NCBI GenBank assembly: GCA_951799425.1
Contig: OX637406.1
Span: 25,538,390 to 25,602,389, forward strand
Direction of reading: 5' to 3'
DNA: 64,000 nucleotides
Origin: Ilex aquifolium
Taxonomy: Eukaryota; Streptophyta; Magnoliopsida; Aquifoliales; Aquifoliaceae
Part shown: in pieces, positions 9,982 to 21,989 of the stretch
Layout of the letters: each line of letters starts with the position of its first letter
Numbering within the stretch: the stretch's first letter is position 1
The notes under the pieces: generated by a model
Told to the model about the DNA's origin: nothing
Databases searched by the model: none
What the model saw: the letters and a program-made list of their open reading frames with translations, nothing else
Translations under genes and position numbers: made by a program

Positions 9982-12161
9982 TGTAAACCCCCACAGTCTT
10001 ATCGTGATATAGTAACATAAATATGTTTTAAAATGCTAATATATGTAATGATATATGCATAAACTATTTAGATTGTAAGATTAGAAATGAAAATGTTAGT
10101 TGAGTTAATAGGGTATATTGTAGAAGTTTGGAAGCATTCCGGAGTGAAAGCACACTTTAGAGAGAATTTGGGTAAAAGGATTGTGGATACTGCCTTAGTA
10201 ATTTGACCATAACTTTTTATCCTGATGTCCATTTTATCTGAAATTTGGACAGTAGATAGTAGACATATAAGGCTAAAAAATAGTATTTCACGAAAATTTT
10301 CCAAATCCATGTCTAAATAGGTCAAAACTTCACTGGAAGTTCCTACAGAAACTGGGATGACGTTCCAACGTTAATCGACGTTCGAACGACAGTGAGTCCC
10401 AGTACTTTGGTCTGATGGAAATGCAGAAGTACTGGGAGCAAGTGACGTTCGAACGCAAATTGACGTTCGAACGTAAAGTAACAATTTGCACTAATGACGT
10501 TCGAACGCCAGATGACGTTCGAACGTGAGCAACGAATCAGAACATCAGATTTACGTCGGTTGAGATATTTTCTTCCTCTATAAATACATAGTGCCGCCTC
10601 CTTTAGCCTCCATGCACCATTTACAACCCTAGAAAAGCTTGAGAAACAAGAAAGAAAAGGAGAAACACAAGATCAAAGAGGATTTGCACTTTGAAGTGGA
10701 TCAAAATCTCAAGTTCTTCAAGAACTCTAAGGAAGAAGAAAGTAGGGGTTTTCTTCCACTCTTATTCATTGATGCTAGGCTTATATATACATATGTTTTG
10801 ACTCTTAATCATATATATTTGTTATGGAATCCTTGTTTCTTGATTATTCTTGCAAATCTTACCATGTTTGATGGAAGTTATGGCTTGATAATCATAAAAC
10901 CTTTGTTCTTGACTTCAAAACCTTATATTCATTTGTTCTTTATTTCAAGACTTAATATACATTTGTTCTTGAGTTCAAAACCTTATATTCATGTGTTCTT
11001 GATATCAAAACTTGATATTCATTGGTTCTTGATATTCAAACTTGATATTCAATGGTTCTTGATATCAAAACTCTATATTCAATTGTTTTTGAAACAAAAA
11101 CTTTAGTGTTTTGATTGGAACAATAAAATTATATCTTGTGATGATATCTTGCTCATTTTTTTCTTGAGATGCTATATTGAGAAATACCCATGAAGTTTGG
11201 GGGTTTTTGAATTACTTGTGATATGAGAAAATGTTTGGTATTGCATCTCTTGTATGGTTTGTTGTGATGGACTTGAATTGCCTTCGAGAGCTGCCGTAGA
11301 GTGTTAGAGGTTAGTCTATCCCAGTGGGGGTGAGATGGTTGCCTAACACTTGTAGTGGTTTTTTGTTTGTGAGAGCAACCACTATTGTTCACGTAAGTTC
11401 GAGGCTGAGGGATGATATATCTTTCCTGGGAAGGATTCGTCAATGCCGTGTGAGACGGTATACGCCCTTCCTAAAGTGATTTGTGTGGCTATGATGGGTG
11501 AACGAGGTAGAAACGTTGTGTAGATTCATGGGAAACAACCAACATACATGAGTGATACGACATACATGAGAATATGGATTGATGCTATTAAATGATTAAT
11601 TGATTTCTTCAACTCTGACATGTTTATTCCTTTCATTTACTTATTGCTATTGCGTTGAGATCGAATAAATGGTCACTGTTTATTTCAAGTTATATATGAT
11701 ATTTTGAAAAGTGAGACCGAACTGCTTTACATGTTTTCCAAACCTTGTTTGAGTTTGGGAGAACGTTGCTACAGAGCTTAGTGCTCACCCCCTACAAACA
11801 ATATATTTTTCAGATTATGGTTTAGAGGAAGAGCTCGGAGTTGATGAGCAGATAGCTTGGGAAGCACAATTGGACGTAAGCGTGGATCCCGAGGGGGATA
11901 TCTAGAATTGTTATCTTTATGTCCTAGACTAGGAGAGGCATTGTAATACAATGGATGAATGTTATTTTGTTTATTCTGCTGCAAGATTAAGTCTGATTTT
12001 GAGATGTAAATGCCATAGTTTGGCATTTTCTTTTGGATGATGTTGTAGATAGTATGTATAATGAATGAAATTTTCTTTATCTATGGATTTTATTAGTTGC
12101 TCTCATGATGTAAATGGTTTTAAATAGTAATGTCGTCCAAGGCGGATTTTGGGGCGTTACA
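9982..12161 (+). repeat. 3' LTR of element A
   Basis: 2180 bp, about 98.8 percent identical to 4652-6830 by hand count. It has the same palindrome cluster (10360-10526), TATA box (10579-10586) and minisatellite (10908-11103). Confidence 0.95.
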
Positions 12162-12240
12162 GGTGACTCCAGGACTCGAACTCCCAACCTCTAGGTGAGG
12201 AGTAAGACCGATACCACCACTAGAAAACCCTACTCGGTGA
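12162..12240 (-). mobile_element. tRNA-derived SINE, minus strand, 5' head with A and B boxes
   Basis: The minus strand reads an A-box-like TAGTGGTGGTATCGG and then the B-box GAGTTCGAGTCCTGG (near 12166-12182 on plus coordinates), close to the pol III B-box consensus. The head ends at 12240, followed by the 15-bp target duplication 12241-12255. Body and poly-A are at 4481-4651. Confidence 0.8.
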
Positions 12241-12255
12241 TAATTAATCTTGAAT

Positions 12256-12492
12256 TAATTCACTCACAATCAATCTCACAATGATCCCAATCCCCAATTT
12301 GCACATTATGGTTGAATAGATAGTCAATCAATCAATTCAACAAACATATAGTACGCATGTGTGCTCACAATCACAAGTGTATATGAAATATGCAAGCTTA
12401 TTTTAGGATTTTTCCCATAAATCCTCCTTGGGAAAAATCGCAGGGAACCTTTTCGGTTCATCTAAGTCTAATCCACTAATCGCTAAGTCAAC
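12256..12492 (-). mobile_element. Copia (SIRE/Maximus-type) LTR fragment, right part
   Basis: It continues the fragment at 4300-4480. The stretch 12410-12492 matches 20075-20170 closely (GGGAAAAATCGC, GGGAACC, TCTAATCCACTA, ACTCGA in the same order). It stops at TCGAAG, where LTR D begins. Confidence 0.5.
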
Positions 12493-12781
12493 ATACAATT
12501 ACTCGAAGGTGTTTAAACTTGAGAATGATAGATAGGTAAGCTTCTAAATATTTTTAGGTCAAAATAATATCACCATTGAATCCGAAAGATCGAAAAACCT
12601 TAGAAGAGGTTATATATGGTGTATTAGAAGTAAGGAAGTATTCCGGAGTTAAAGCGCATTTTAGAAAGAATTCGGAAAGGAAGGAATTTGACACTATTCA
12701 AAACTCTGATTGAGCTAATTTTTGGACAGTAGAAATTAGACTTCAAGGACTACAAAAGTGTGTTTCACGAAATTTTGGTAG

Positions 12782-12810
12782 CGTCCGGACGCCCCCAGAA
12801 CCGTTCGGAC
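12782..12810. promoter_or_regulatory. Paired CpG palindromes of LTR D
   Basis: CGTCCGGACGCC, a seven-base spacer, then CCGTTCGGAC. The pair ends 54 bases before the TATA box. The same two blocks with the same spacer length occur at 46128-46156 upstream of ORF3 in Athila-like element F. Confidence 0.8.
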
Positions 12811-12864
12811 ACCTCCCTAAAAACAACCCCGATTAGTTTTTAGGGTTTTCTCCGTTCTTCACCC

Positions 12865-12872
12865 TATAAATA
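12865..12872 (+). promoter_or_regulatory. TATA box of LTR D
   Basis: TATAAATA lies downstream of the palindrome pair, at the position equivalent to the TATA box in LTR A. Confidence 0.75.
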
Positions 12873-14450
12873 CCATAAGGACGTCCCTTTAACTATGTTT
12901 CATTAGTTTTCAACCTTAGGCAACCCTAGAGAGCGAGAGAGAAGGAGAAAACACAAGAGTCGAAGGGATTCTCGCATTGAGATTGATTCAAACACGTTAG
13001 GGCTATCTTTAAACATCGGATTAAGGTAAGGGATTCTTCTCAAGTTCTCTCATTGAGACTTAGGTTATTATTTATATATGTTTTGAAAATTCTTAACTAT
13101 TATATGTTAAATAACTGTTCGTTCTTGATTCTTTTTCAAGTAACATGTGATTTCAACTAAATACATGTCTTGCATTCAAGAAACATTGTTCTTGGATTTT
13201 CAAAACCTTAGTTTTTCCTAAACACATGTTTTATTGTGAAAGACCTATTGCTTCTTGAATTCTAAAATTCCTATTATTGATTAATTTAGGTTTTCAAACA
13301 ACTTCTTGTTCTTGTTCCAAGAAATTGTGATTTTTGGCAAAACCCTAAATTTTGGATCGAAATTGTAAGGTTTCTTGTTATGATCTCTTACATATTTTTA
13401 TTCCTTTTATTATTATAGTTTATTAGGAACTATGAAATTGTAATATTTGAATTGTTAATGGAAATTGTAATTGGTTAAGACTACGGTTGTTGTGGAAGTT
13501 GTGGATTCATCTTTTGCATGGTTTGGGTGTGACATACTTGAATTACCTTCGATAGCTGCTGTAGAGTGCTAGGGGTTAGTCTATCCCAATGGGGGGGTGA
13601 AATAGTTGCCTAACACTTGTAGTAGATTATTATTTGTGAGAGCAACTACTATTGTTCACGTAAGTTCGAGACTGAGGGATGGTATACCTTTCTTAGGAAG
13701 GATTCGTCAATGTTGTGTGAAATGGTATACGCCATTCCTAAAGTGGTTTTGTGATTTGGCCATGCGGGAAATATTTGAGATTGTGAGTTTGTAGTGGGTG
13801 AACGAGATAGTATCGTTGTGTAGATTCCTGAGAAACAACCAACATACATGAGACTATGAGATGATGTTACTGAGTTATTTATTGATTGCTTTAATCCTTA
13901 AATGTTATTCTTGCTATGGATTTACTGTATTCTGTACACTTGAGATCATTATAACTGTCATGGTTTAAATTTCAAAATGTATTTATGCTACTTTTCAAAA
14001 GAGACTTACCTTATTTTTATTATTTTAAAACCTTGTTTACTTTTCAAAAGAGGGATCTCATACAGGCTTTTGTTCACCCCTACAATAACACTTATAGATT
14101 TTGGTATATAGGAGTATGTCAGATTAGAAGAGCAGGCTGACCTCAAGACTGAAGAGGATCAGAATGTGGATCCTGACATGGAGGCTTAGAGATGCTTCTT
14201 CGTAGTCTAGATTATTTTTAGAGTTGGCTATGAAACAATGTTTTCGTTATATTTAATTATTCCGTTGCTAGTTATGGTTTGGTTTTGAATTGTAAGTTGG
14301 AGATGCTGCAATGTTTTATTGTCTTTAGTTTTTTTGGTATTTAATGGATGTTTGAATGGTTTATTATCTAAATAGTTATTTTTAGTTGCTCTCATGATTG
14401 GATGGTTTGCGAATAGTAATGCATTCCAGGATAGATTTTTGGGCGTTACA

Positions 14451-15910
14451 CATTACCACTCAAACCAAAACCTCGTGAAAAGTATCATATGTTAGAGAAA
14501 TACATAACATACTCACGGTTTTGGAAAGCACCAAGTTAAGAATAGGGCATAAAGTATATAAACATCATGCAAATGCAAATATGTAACATGTTAGGAACTA
14601 ACTTGCCCAACATGCTTAAGAACCTATTGATCTATTAATATGAACACTCCAAGTTCTCCCCCTTAATTGGTGTTCACAAGTAAAATAACAAGTGAAAAGT
14701 AAACAAGTGTAAGATCAAATTACCCAATATATTCTTATCTTATTTGCTATAAATGTCAATCCAATGACAACCTATAACAATTATAACATAGAATCATAGT
14801 ATAACAAGAAGGTATGAATGCACATTAACTAGCCAAATCATGCAAGCAAAATAAGTAAGGGACAAACAAGACATATAACTCAAAGTCAAATATGATAAAC
14901 CATCAATAACAGGACTAAGAGTGAGTCACAACAATAAAAGTTAATTAAACAAACAAAAAGTAAATAAACTAAAAAAGTCAACAAAAACAAATAAAGAGTA
15001 CTTTAGTATAGGTCATGAATAGAAACACTCTCAGGCTCACATATGACCTAGACTAAGTCTCTACAAAACAACAGCTCAAATGACTGTAAGCACATTCCCA
15101 AAAAAAAACCAAATCGGGGTGACTTAGACTCCTTCTTAGAAGTGCAGTAGGTCAAAAGTAGTGATTGGATAGCCTGAGGGATTTAATCATGTGTTTTCAA
15201 TGGCTCTTAACTACTCTTTAGCCTTAAAACCATGCATTGGTGTATGTACAACCTATATGCAACTTAAATACAATTCAATGCACATGCATGGATGAATTTT
15301 GGATCAAAATTAATGCAATTTTCAATTTTAAACATTAAATGCTCAAAGTTCATAAACATGAAATCACACAAATTCACATCATAATAGATCCAAACATAGT
15401 TAAGGATATGAAACTCAATGTCATGTGTCCTAGAGCAATGTTTCCTCACTTAGTTCAATTTTACTCACACTTGTTCAAATTTTGTTCAACTTTGACAAAT
15501 TCAAGTGCAACATGTGTAAAACCAAAATCTAACACAATTAAGATTCCATTTAGTTCAAATCATTAATAAGCTCGACATGAAATCCTAACGCATCATCTAA
15601 GTGAATACATGACTAGTTAGTGATTGTCCCAATCATTCTTTTTTTTAGACAATTCTCCATTTCTATTATCCGTTCTTCTCTTATGGCTTCAATTAGCACG
15701 ATTGTGAATTCTATACTTTATCAATATGCTTCTAAACATATTTGGCATGAGCTCTATGAGCTTTACAAATGAGCAAATTTCATTCAAGACAAGTACTTTG
15801 AACAATTCAAGTGCACTTGTTTTTAGTCATTTATTATATCTCATTGATTTGGCCACATTGGGCTATTTTCTCACATTTGATCTTTGACATCTTTTAAGGG
15901 CTATTTGTTT
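14451..15910. other. AT-rich non-coding stretch, unassigned
   Basis: No gene, LTR pair or repeat array is supportable. Phrases such as CTCCCCCTTAATTGGTGTTCACAAG resemble non-coding parts of copia elements. Small open frames here are short and lack domains. Confidence 0.3.
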
Positions 15911-17360
15911 TGTGACACCCCTAAGACCGGAGGTCCTTTGTCGACCTGTTGATCACCCATCAACCCACGAAAATACCCATGAATGCCGCATAACCCGACA
16001 CCACGTCACAAGATCCCCTTCACCGGGATCTTGACCAACACAGAGTTCGGGCAGAGTCTCCCTTGTACCGGGCACTCCCAAACGCATAACCTATGTACAA
16101 TTCAATCACTTGACCATTCCAAGGTCCAATTTACATCAATTTACCCTTAATATTACTCCAATTACCTCCTTTGAGCAAAAGGACTCAAGGCCCGGAGGCT
16201 TAACAAAAGTCTTTTAATTTTCTGAAAATTTAAGGAAACCTATCGGTAGATAATCAACGTTCTACTAGTAGAAGTGCCCACTGGAATTCTTCTACCGGTA
16301 GATACTCGACATTCTACCGGTAGAAGTGCCCACTGGAATTATTCTACCGATAGATACTCGACTACCGATAGAAGTGCCTACTGGAATTCCTCTACCGATA
16401 GATAATCAACGTTCTACCGGTAGAAGTGCCCAGTTTGCCCCCGATTCAATTCTTTTTCAATTCCAACTCTTCCAATCTTATACAACAACCACCCAAACTC
16501 ATATAACATCAAATTTACACAAAATATAGTTCATATGAGTTCGTTTTATAATCCTTATACAACATTACATATCCAAAAAAAACTACACACTTGTTTTACA
16601 AAAATGTAGTTTAAAGCCACAACTCGGCTTTCTTCATCCATGAGGACCCAAGTGAGAGACATCCACCGGCACTTGTCCCGCACCTGAAATGTTGTCCCCA
16701 TAAAGGGTGAGCCACGCTCAATAAGGTATCTCCTAAAAAGGCTACTCTCCAACTTAGATGCATATAAAATGCTCACATGTAATTCAACAATCAACAAACA
16801 ATCCATTTAAGAATATGCAATTCATAATGGAATATTCTATGTCATGTCATGTTATGAGATGAAACTCACACATGCAATGCAACCCGAGCCTTCACCGGTT
16901 CCCATATCACAAACAATGACATGCGTATGCATTTAGGCATTCCAAGTCCCCGTCATTGATGTTGCACATCCAATGACCATTACAAATATATGGTCTTTCT
17001 TGGGGTGGGTATTTATGGACTTACACCAACGGGCACCCAACCGACACGACATTTATGGACTTCTACCAATGGCTCCGCATACGCCGACAAACTTTATGGA
17101 CTCAATACCAACGGAGTGCGTATCCAAATCACCGGGTCTTGCACCTGAGGGACAGTCTAGCCCTTCTTGCTAACCTCGACCTTGTTTTCAATGCAAACCC
17201 ATGCGACTCAGTCGAACCTTGGTCCAACTTTTTCGAACCCACGCATCATCCACCAAGAATGGTGTTTAATCAAAACCATGAACACACCCACTCATGTTGT
17301 ATGCCCACGAATGTAATACTACCTGTGCATATGCAATGTAATGTACGAACATTGTCCCTA
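15911..17360 (-). repeat. LTR E: partial Tekay-type LTR related to the element B LTR
   Basis: It begins TGTGACACCCC and follows element B's LTR (34404 onward) in order: the CATAACCCGACACCACGTCA phrase, the palindrome cluster, CACCTGAAATGTT, GGGTGAGC, GGCTACTCT and the CCCACGAATGTAAT region. It breaks off near 17360, before the promoter half. By analogy with B, sense is minus. Divergence from B is high, so it is an older, different subfamily. Confidence 0.7.
16239..16435. repeat. Four ~50-bp tandem units with paired TCTACCGGTAGA palindromes in LTR E
   Basis: Each unit carries two copies of TTCTACCGGTAGAA or a one-base variant (CGATAGA, CTAGTAGA), separated by ATACTCGACA or ATAATCAACG. Most units end with AGTGCCCACTGGAATT. 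The location within the LTR is equivalent to the TCCGGA palindromes of element B. Confidence 0.85.
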
Positions 17361-18630
17361 GATAGGCTGCAGAGTGGTTGATTCCTATTCGGACCTTAGG
17401 GCACTCACTTTGACTTTAAAGACCTTGCACTATTTCTTCACACTCCCTTTCCCCCTTATCCTTGCCTATATATACTCCCATTGTGGGAGCTTCAAGGGGC
17501 ATCATATACTTAGATAGAGAGCTAGAGCTAGTTGTAGGGTTAGACTTAGATTTACATTTACTTGCATAGAGGAAGATAGATCATCTTTTGGTTGAGGTGG
17601 AAACCCTCCAAAAGTGACTAGTTTTCTTATACTTTCATTATTAGTTTCATTTGCTTCCATTGTTTGAGCTTCCTTCTTCCCTTAGAGGAGTGAAACTCTT
17701 CCACTTTTTTAGAGCTTTACCAAAGCCGTGAAGGGTGGAACGTGATTCACTCATTCTTCGTCGAAGATCGGCTCATTGTGTATTGTGTTTTACCTTGCAA
17801 CTCCTTTACTTGGAGGGATGAGCATCACTCACTTTTCTAGCTTTACCAAAGCCATGAAGAGTGAGTAGTTTCTCATTCACTATTTAGTAAAAGGTGATGA
17901 AAATGTATAAACCATCTGGAAGTTATATTTGTGCATTTCATTTATGCTTAATGCTTTATATTTCACTTGTCTATTGAATGATTGAATGCATCTAGCAAAG
18001 CTAAGGTACTTTATACAACCATGAGTACTTTCTATGACACAGATGACTCTTGACATAGAAATACTCATTGGTTCTAGGCAAGTACTCTAGCTAGATCTTC
18101 ATGACTACATTTCAATCTTCACCATTATTGTGCTTCATTTAAAGAATGGAATATTAATGTCATGGTTGGATGCTTTGTAGAAATACTTGCTTGTTTGTAG
18201 ACGGGTTGAGTCTCGGCATAGACAATTCTTGTAAACTTCTACAAAGACATCGGAACCATGCTCTTAATTCTCACAATCCATCTTTATCTTCTGATTAACT
18301 TCATATTGACACGGTGGTTAATTGAGTTCCAAGCACAAGTATAACAACCGGATGCTTAACTACATGATTCAGATCCTTGAGCTAAAAAGTGACTTTTACA
18401 TTTGATAACTTCTTATATTTTGTCTAGAAAATCCCCTTTGAAAGAACCTTATATTCTATCCAGGAAAATCCCTAAACATCACAACTTTAAATCTCAAGGG
18501 TTCCAGTCACCGTGGTTTCTGTCACTGCTTACTTCAAAACACAAACATTAGTTCCCTGTGGATTTGACTCCAAACTTAACCGAATTATTACTACAACTTG
18601 ACCGCCTGAAATTGGGTGTACACATTTCAG
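17361..18630 (+). repeat. LTR-like fragment with TATA box, family unknown
   Basis: A plant-like TATA (CCTATATATACTCC near 17464) is followed by a leader and, about 1.1 kb later, by a U5-like phrase (CCCTGTGGATTTGACTCC). The fragment ends with GTGTACACA near 18623. This order suggests R-U5 of an LTR on the plus strand. No primer-binding site follows, so the internal part is lost. Confidence is limited because no second copy is in the window. Confidence 0.4.
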
Positions 18631-18639
18631 ATCAAGTCA

Positions 18640-19660
18640 GTATGCACACACTAATGGGTTTGGTTTACAACATCAAGATGTTTAACACCAAGTTGTGAGG
18701 TTGGATAGAACTCTAGTGGTAGCCTTTGGATTTAGGGATCTAAGTTAGTAGTAGAAGCTCTCAAGGTAGAAGAATTGTTTTCTCTCTTGGAAATCTCACA
18801 AGAGGCTTAACCTAACTATAAGAAAGACTCTCCCTATTTATAGGTTCGGAATAAGGATAATCTTAGTAAATAAGAAAACTTAGATTCGTGAATGACCACT
18901 CGATCAGTGGGAAGGAGGTTATAAGACGATTGACACTGTAATGAAAATCACGTTTCCATCCTGTCCAGGAACAGCACCTCTCGATCAACCATGAAGGATC
19001 ACTCAAGCGAGCTTTGTGCTGTTTCCCATGGCCTTTTCCCTTCTAATTCCCTAAGTCATTAACAGACCGATCTAGCCAAGGTTTGTGAGCATAGCTCCGT
19101 CCCTACCAATTTTTGAAGCACAAAATCAAGCAAAAATTAGTCCTCTTGAGCACTAAAGTGTGTTGCTCAAGAGGGGTCTGATAATGGCTCACAATATGTT
19201 TTCAAAACACAAAATTTTTTAGAAAAACTTTTCTTTTGAAATCACCTAAGAGTCATACATGGATTGCTTCCAATTCCATTTTCATCCTAATCATCATAAG
19301 TTAAAAGTAACTAACGGTTCATCTTAGGTGTCTAGATCATCAACTTTGTCTTAAGCATGAAGGTGCATACGGAGGTTGAATGATGTTGCATTAAAGCTTG
19401 ATCTCCTCCCTTCAATGATGCTTTTGGATTTTCAACTTGATAGTATCATGACCATGAAAAATTTTGAGAGTTATAATGAACTCCACAAAATTAGCCAATC
19501 ATAAAATGTGATCTAACAAAGTCAAACTGAATTTGCTTGCTTTTGATCATTATTTGGGTTTATTTGCTTCTTACTTACTAATTTTTTTTTCAAACATGAT
19601 TCAAATTTTAACTTAAATTTAAATTTAAATTTTAGTAATTTTTTTTTTTGCTATAGACCA
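18640..19660 (-). repeat. Copia (SIRE/Maximus-type) LTR fragment Z1
   Basis: It shares with 20.3-21.2 kb the phrases TATGCACAC, AGCCTTTGGATTTAGGGA, GAGGCTTA, TATTTATAGG (a minus-strand TATAAATA box near 18835) and CTCAAGAGGGGTCTGATAATG. Upstream of the TATA box on the minus strand lie imperfect CCACTCGATCAGTGG-like inverted repeats. No coding sequence. Confidence 0.5.
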
Positions 19661-19889
19661 CTCCAACTCCAATGCCAAAATCCAAACCATATTCAAATCT
19701 TTTGAAAAATTCACATCTTTTCCCAAAATCCAAAAAAATAAAGTAGAAAAACAAAATCGCATGTCATCTTCGAATAATAAGAAGAAATCTCAAAACCCAG
19801 ACAAAAAAACCCTAGCCATAGAAATTTTTTAACCAGTAAGACAATTTCTTCATGGGAGTGCAAAAATTAGATCGGCCTCACTACGTTGA

Positions 19890-21250
19890 AGCAACGTAAT
19901 TGACCTAAAGAGGGGGTAAATAGGTCTTATGCACTGTAATGCAAAATTTATGCCTAAATAAAATCTATTTATTTATTCATTAATGATGTTATTAGAGCTC
20001 TGAATTATATGAAATTGGGTTAGAAAGTTACAAGTGTATATGAAAATAAATAATATGAATACAAATGATTTGTTGACGCAGAAATCCTTCTCGGGAAAAA
20101 TCGCGGGGAACCATTTAGGGTTCACCAAAATCTAATCCACTATCCCACAATCAATCTACAAGTACTCGAGTCTTATACCTCAACCAATACCATAGTTAGA
20201 CGCTCCTTTCCTTGAATAGATCTCCCCATCATATACACCCACCGATGTTGTGGATAGCCTCACTTGAAATCCCTGCCGCACAGTCGTTTAGGCCTCAAGC
20301 ACTCCTAGGATGCATCTAAGAATCTTGGTATGCACACTCTTCAAGTGGGTTTGGTAGAGTCAAGCAAGTTCTTCTTCTCCAAGGTGTGAAGTTGGATAGG
20401 AATCACAAGATGAGTTTAGCCTTTGGATTTAGGGACCTAAGGTTGCTTATAAGATCTCATGATTTTTTGATAAGCAGAAAATACACTCAAGAGGCTTTTT
20501 TAAGGCTTACCCTAGCATGGGAATGACACCATCTATTTATAGGCTCGAAATAACGTTGTCTTGGGGACCAAGAAAAGAAAAATTCACGAATGGTCGCTTG
20601 AGCATTGGGAGGGCGGTGGCTACTGGAATGAAAAAATAATTCAAACCAAGGTAGTAAAATAGGGACCGCATGAGCAACTTCATGACCGCTTGAGTCATCT
20701 CTAGACCACTCGAGCAGCCTGAGAGCGACCCTGGGTGGTCTCCACTGCCACTCGTTTAGCCTTTCTCAATTTTATCTCTAAGTGTTCATAGACCACTCTA
20801 GCAAAGGCTAGCGAACATAGGACGGTCTCTATTAGTTTTTAAGCTAGAAACCAAGCAAAACCTTGTTCCCTTGAGCACTAAAGGGTGTCACTCAAGTGGG
20901 GTCTGATTAATGACTCAAACCTATGTTTTCAACACATAATCAAAGTTTAGAAAAAAATTTCTTTGAAGAACACCTAGGAGTCATTAACGGATCAATCACT
21001 GATTCCATTTTACCTAATCAAGCTAAGTCTAATAAATTAAACTAAAGGTACTAAGGTCATTACATTTTTCCTAAGCAAGAAGGTGCATATGGAGAGTCTC
21101 TTGAAGTAACTTGAAGCACAATCTCCTTTTTTCCATTGACTCTTTTAGATCTTCAACTTTATAGCATCTTGACCATGAATAGGTTGAGATTTACAAAAAG
21201 ACATCACAAAATTAGTCAATTACAAATATGATCCTAACAGAATCAATCTC
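19890..21250 (-). repeat. Copia (SIRE/Maximus-type) LTR fragment Z2
   Basis: On the minus strand it runs from a U3 with CTCGAG-containing motifs, through TATAAATAG near 20537, to a U5 with GTGGATTAGATTTTGGTGAAC and CCCGCGATTTTTCCCGAG. It ends in ACCTATTTACCCCCTCTTTAGG near 19905-19930. This closing phrase is typical of SIRE/Maximus LTR regions. No polyprotein is attached. Confidence 0.55.
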
Positions 21251-21989
21251 ACATCATCTGTTATTGGAATCCTACCGTTGATCCTTGGTAGCCCCTTGGA
21301 TCCTTTGTGTTATGTTTTTTGTGGTCTACAAAATCTTTGATGGTTTTTGCTCAAATTCTCTCAAGAATTCAAAGTTAGATCATATAGGGATTTTGGGGGT
21401 TTTGATGCTAGGATAATTTCTTTTTTGACTTGGAAGCCTATAATAAGCCCTAGAGTCTCTTTAGTGTCTCCTTCAATCTACCACTTGAGTGCTATGGAGA
21501 GCACTGGAGAATGCTGGTCGCTAGACGAAAATTTTCCAGCCACTGAATAGGGATTGCTCGAGCAATACAATGAGCGATAGGAGAGTGCTTCCACTGGTTT
21601 ATGAGCTAAACCAGGCCTCTTTTTGTTGTTTTTTTTTTAAAAAAAATACTTCTTAAGTACCAAAGGGTGGTACCTAAAAAGATCCATTCCATAACTCATT
21701 TAAGAACACATTTTCAAAAACAAAACCCTCAAAATATCAAAAACATCTTCACACCAAAATCAAAGAGTTGCGTTACAAACCGAATACACACACTCTAAAT
21801 CCAAGTAATCAATCTAAGCTAAACCAAACTAGGGCAACTAGTTATGTAGGTCATTTTACCTCACCCAAGCTTGATAGGATCCAAGAAGTCTTCCTCATAT
21901 TGTTTTGTAGCTTGAGCTTCTTCACCATTTCTTGCTTTGATCTTCAACCTTAATAGGCCTCTTGTCCATGATTTAGTTGATATATTGTT
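21251..21989. repeat. Decayed repeat, probably a further copia LTR piece (Z3)
   Basis: Phrases such as GTACCAAAGGGTGGTACCT and ATAACTCATTTAAGAACACATTTTC echo the U3 part of Z1 and Z2. It is strongly diverged and orientation is uncertain. No gene is visible. Confidence 0.35.

Larger units (their letters stand above)
4652..12161 (+). mobile_element. Tekay/Del-type Ty3/gypsy element A, full-length with two LTRs but internally deleted
   Basis: Two LTRs (4652-6830 and 9982-12161) start TGTAAAC and end GTTACA. The left one is followed by an initiator-Met-tRNA primer-binding site, and the right one is preceded by a G-rich purine tract. Flanking pentamers are GGGGA (4647-4651) and GGTGA (12162-12166), a one-mismatch target duplication. 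The internal region is only about 3.15 kb. It encodes a proline-rich gag N-terminus fused by deletion to the protease tail, then RT, RNase H, a deleted integrase and a chromodomain-like C-terminus. My hand count of LTR differences is 27 substitutions and one indel over about 2180 bp (1.2 percent), so the insertion is recent. Confidence 0.95.
12493..14450 (+). repeat. LTR D: Tekay-type LTR fragment, 5' end truncated
   Basis: It aligns along its length with the LTRs of A and C. Shared wording includes TTTAGGTCAAAATAAT, TTCCGGAGTTAAA, GTTCACGTAAGTTCGAG and the final GGGCGTTACA at 14441-14450. The first part of the LTR is missing; similarity starts at CGAAGGTGTTTAAAC. It has a two-site palindrome cluster and a TATA box of its own. 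No internal region or partner LTR is present, so it is a truncated solo LTR. Confidence 0.75.

Noticed and set aside
17055..17381. 108-codon frame in LTR E
   Set aside because: Lies in LTR sequence homologous to non-coding LTR B. No domain.
18890..19015. CTCGAG-type palindromes in copia fragments Z1-Z3 as a further member of the palindrome theme
   Set aside because: Copies such as CCACTCGATCAGTGG are imperfect and scattered. Without intact LTRs I cannot show a real array.
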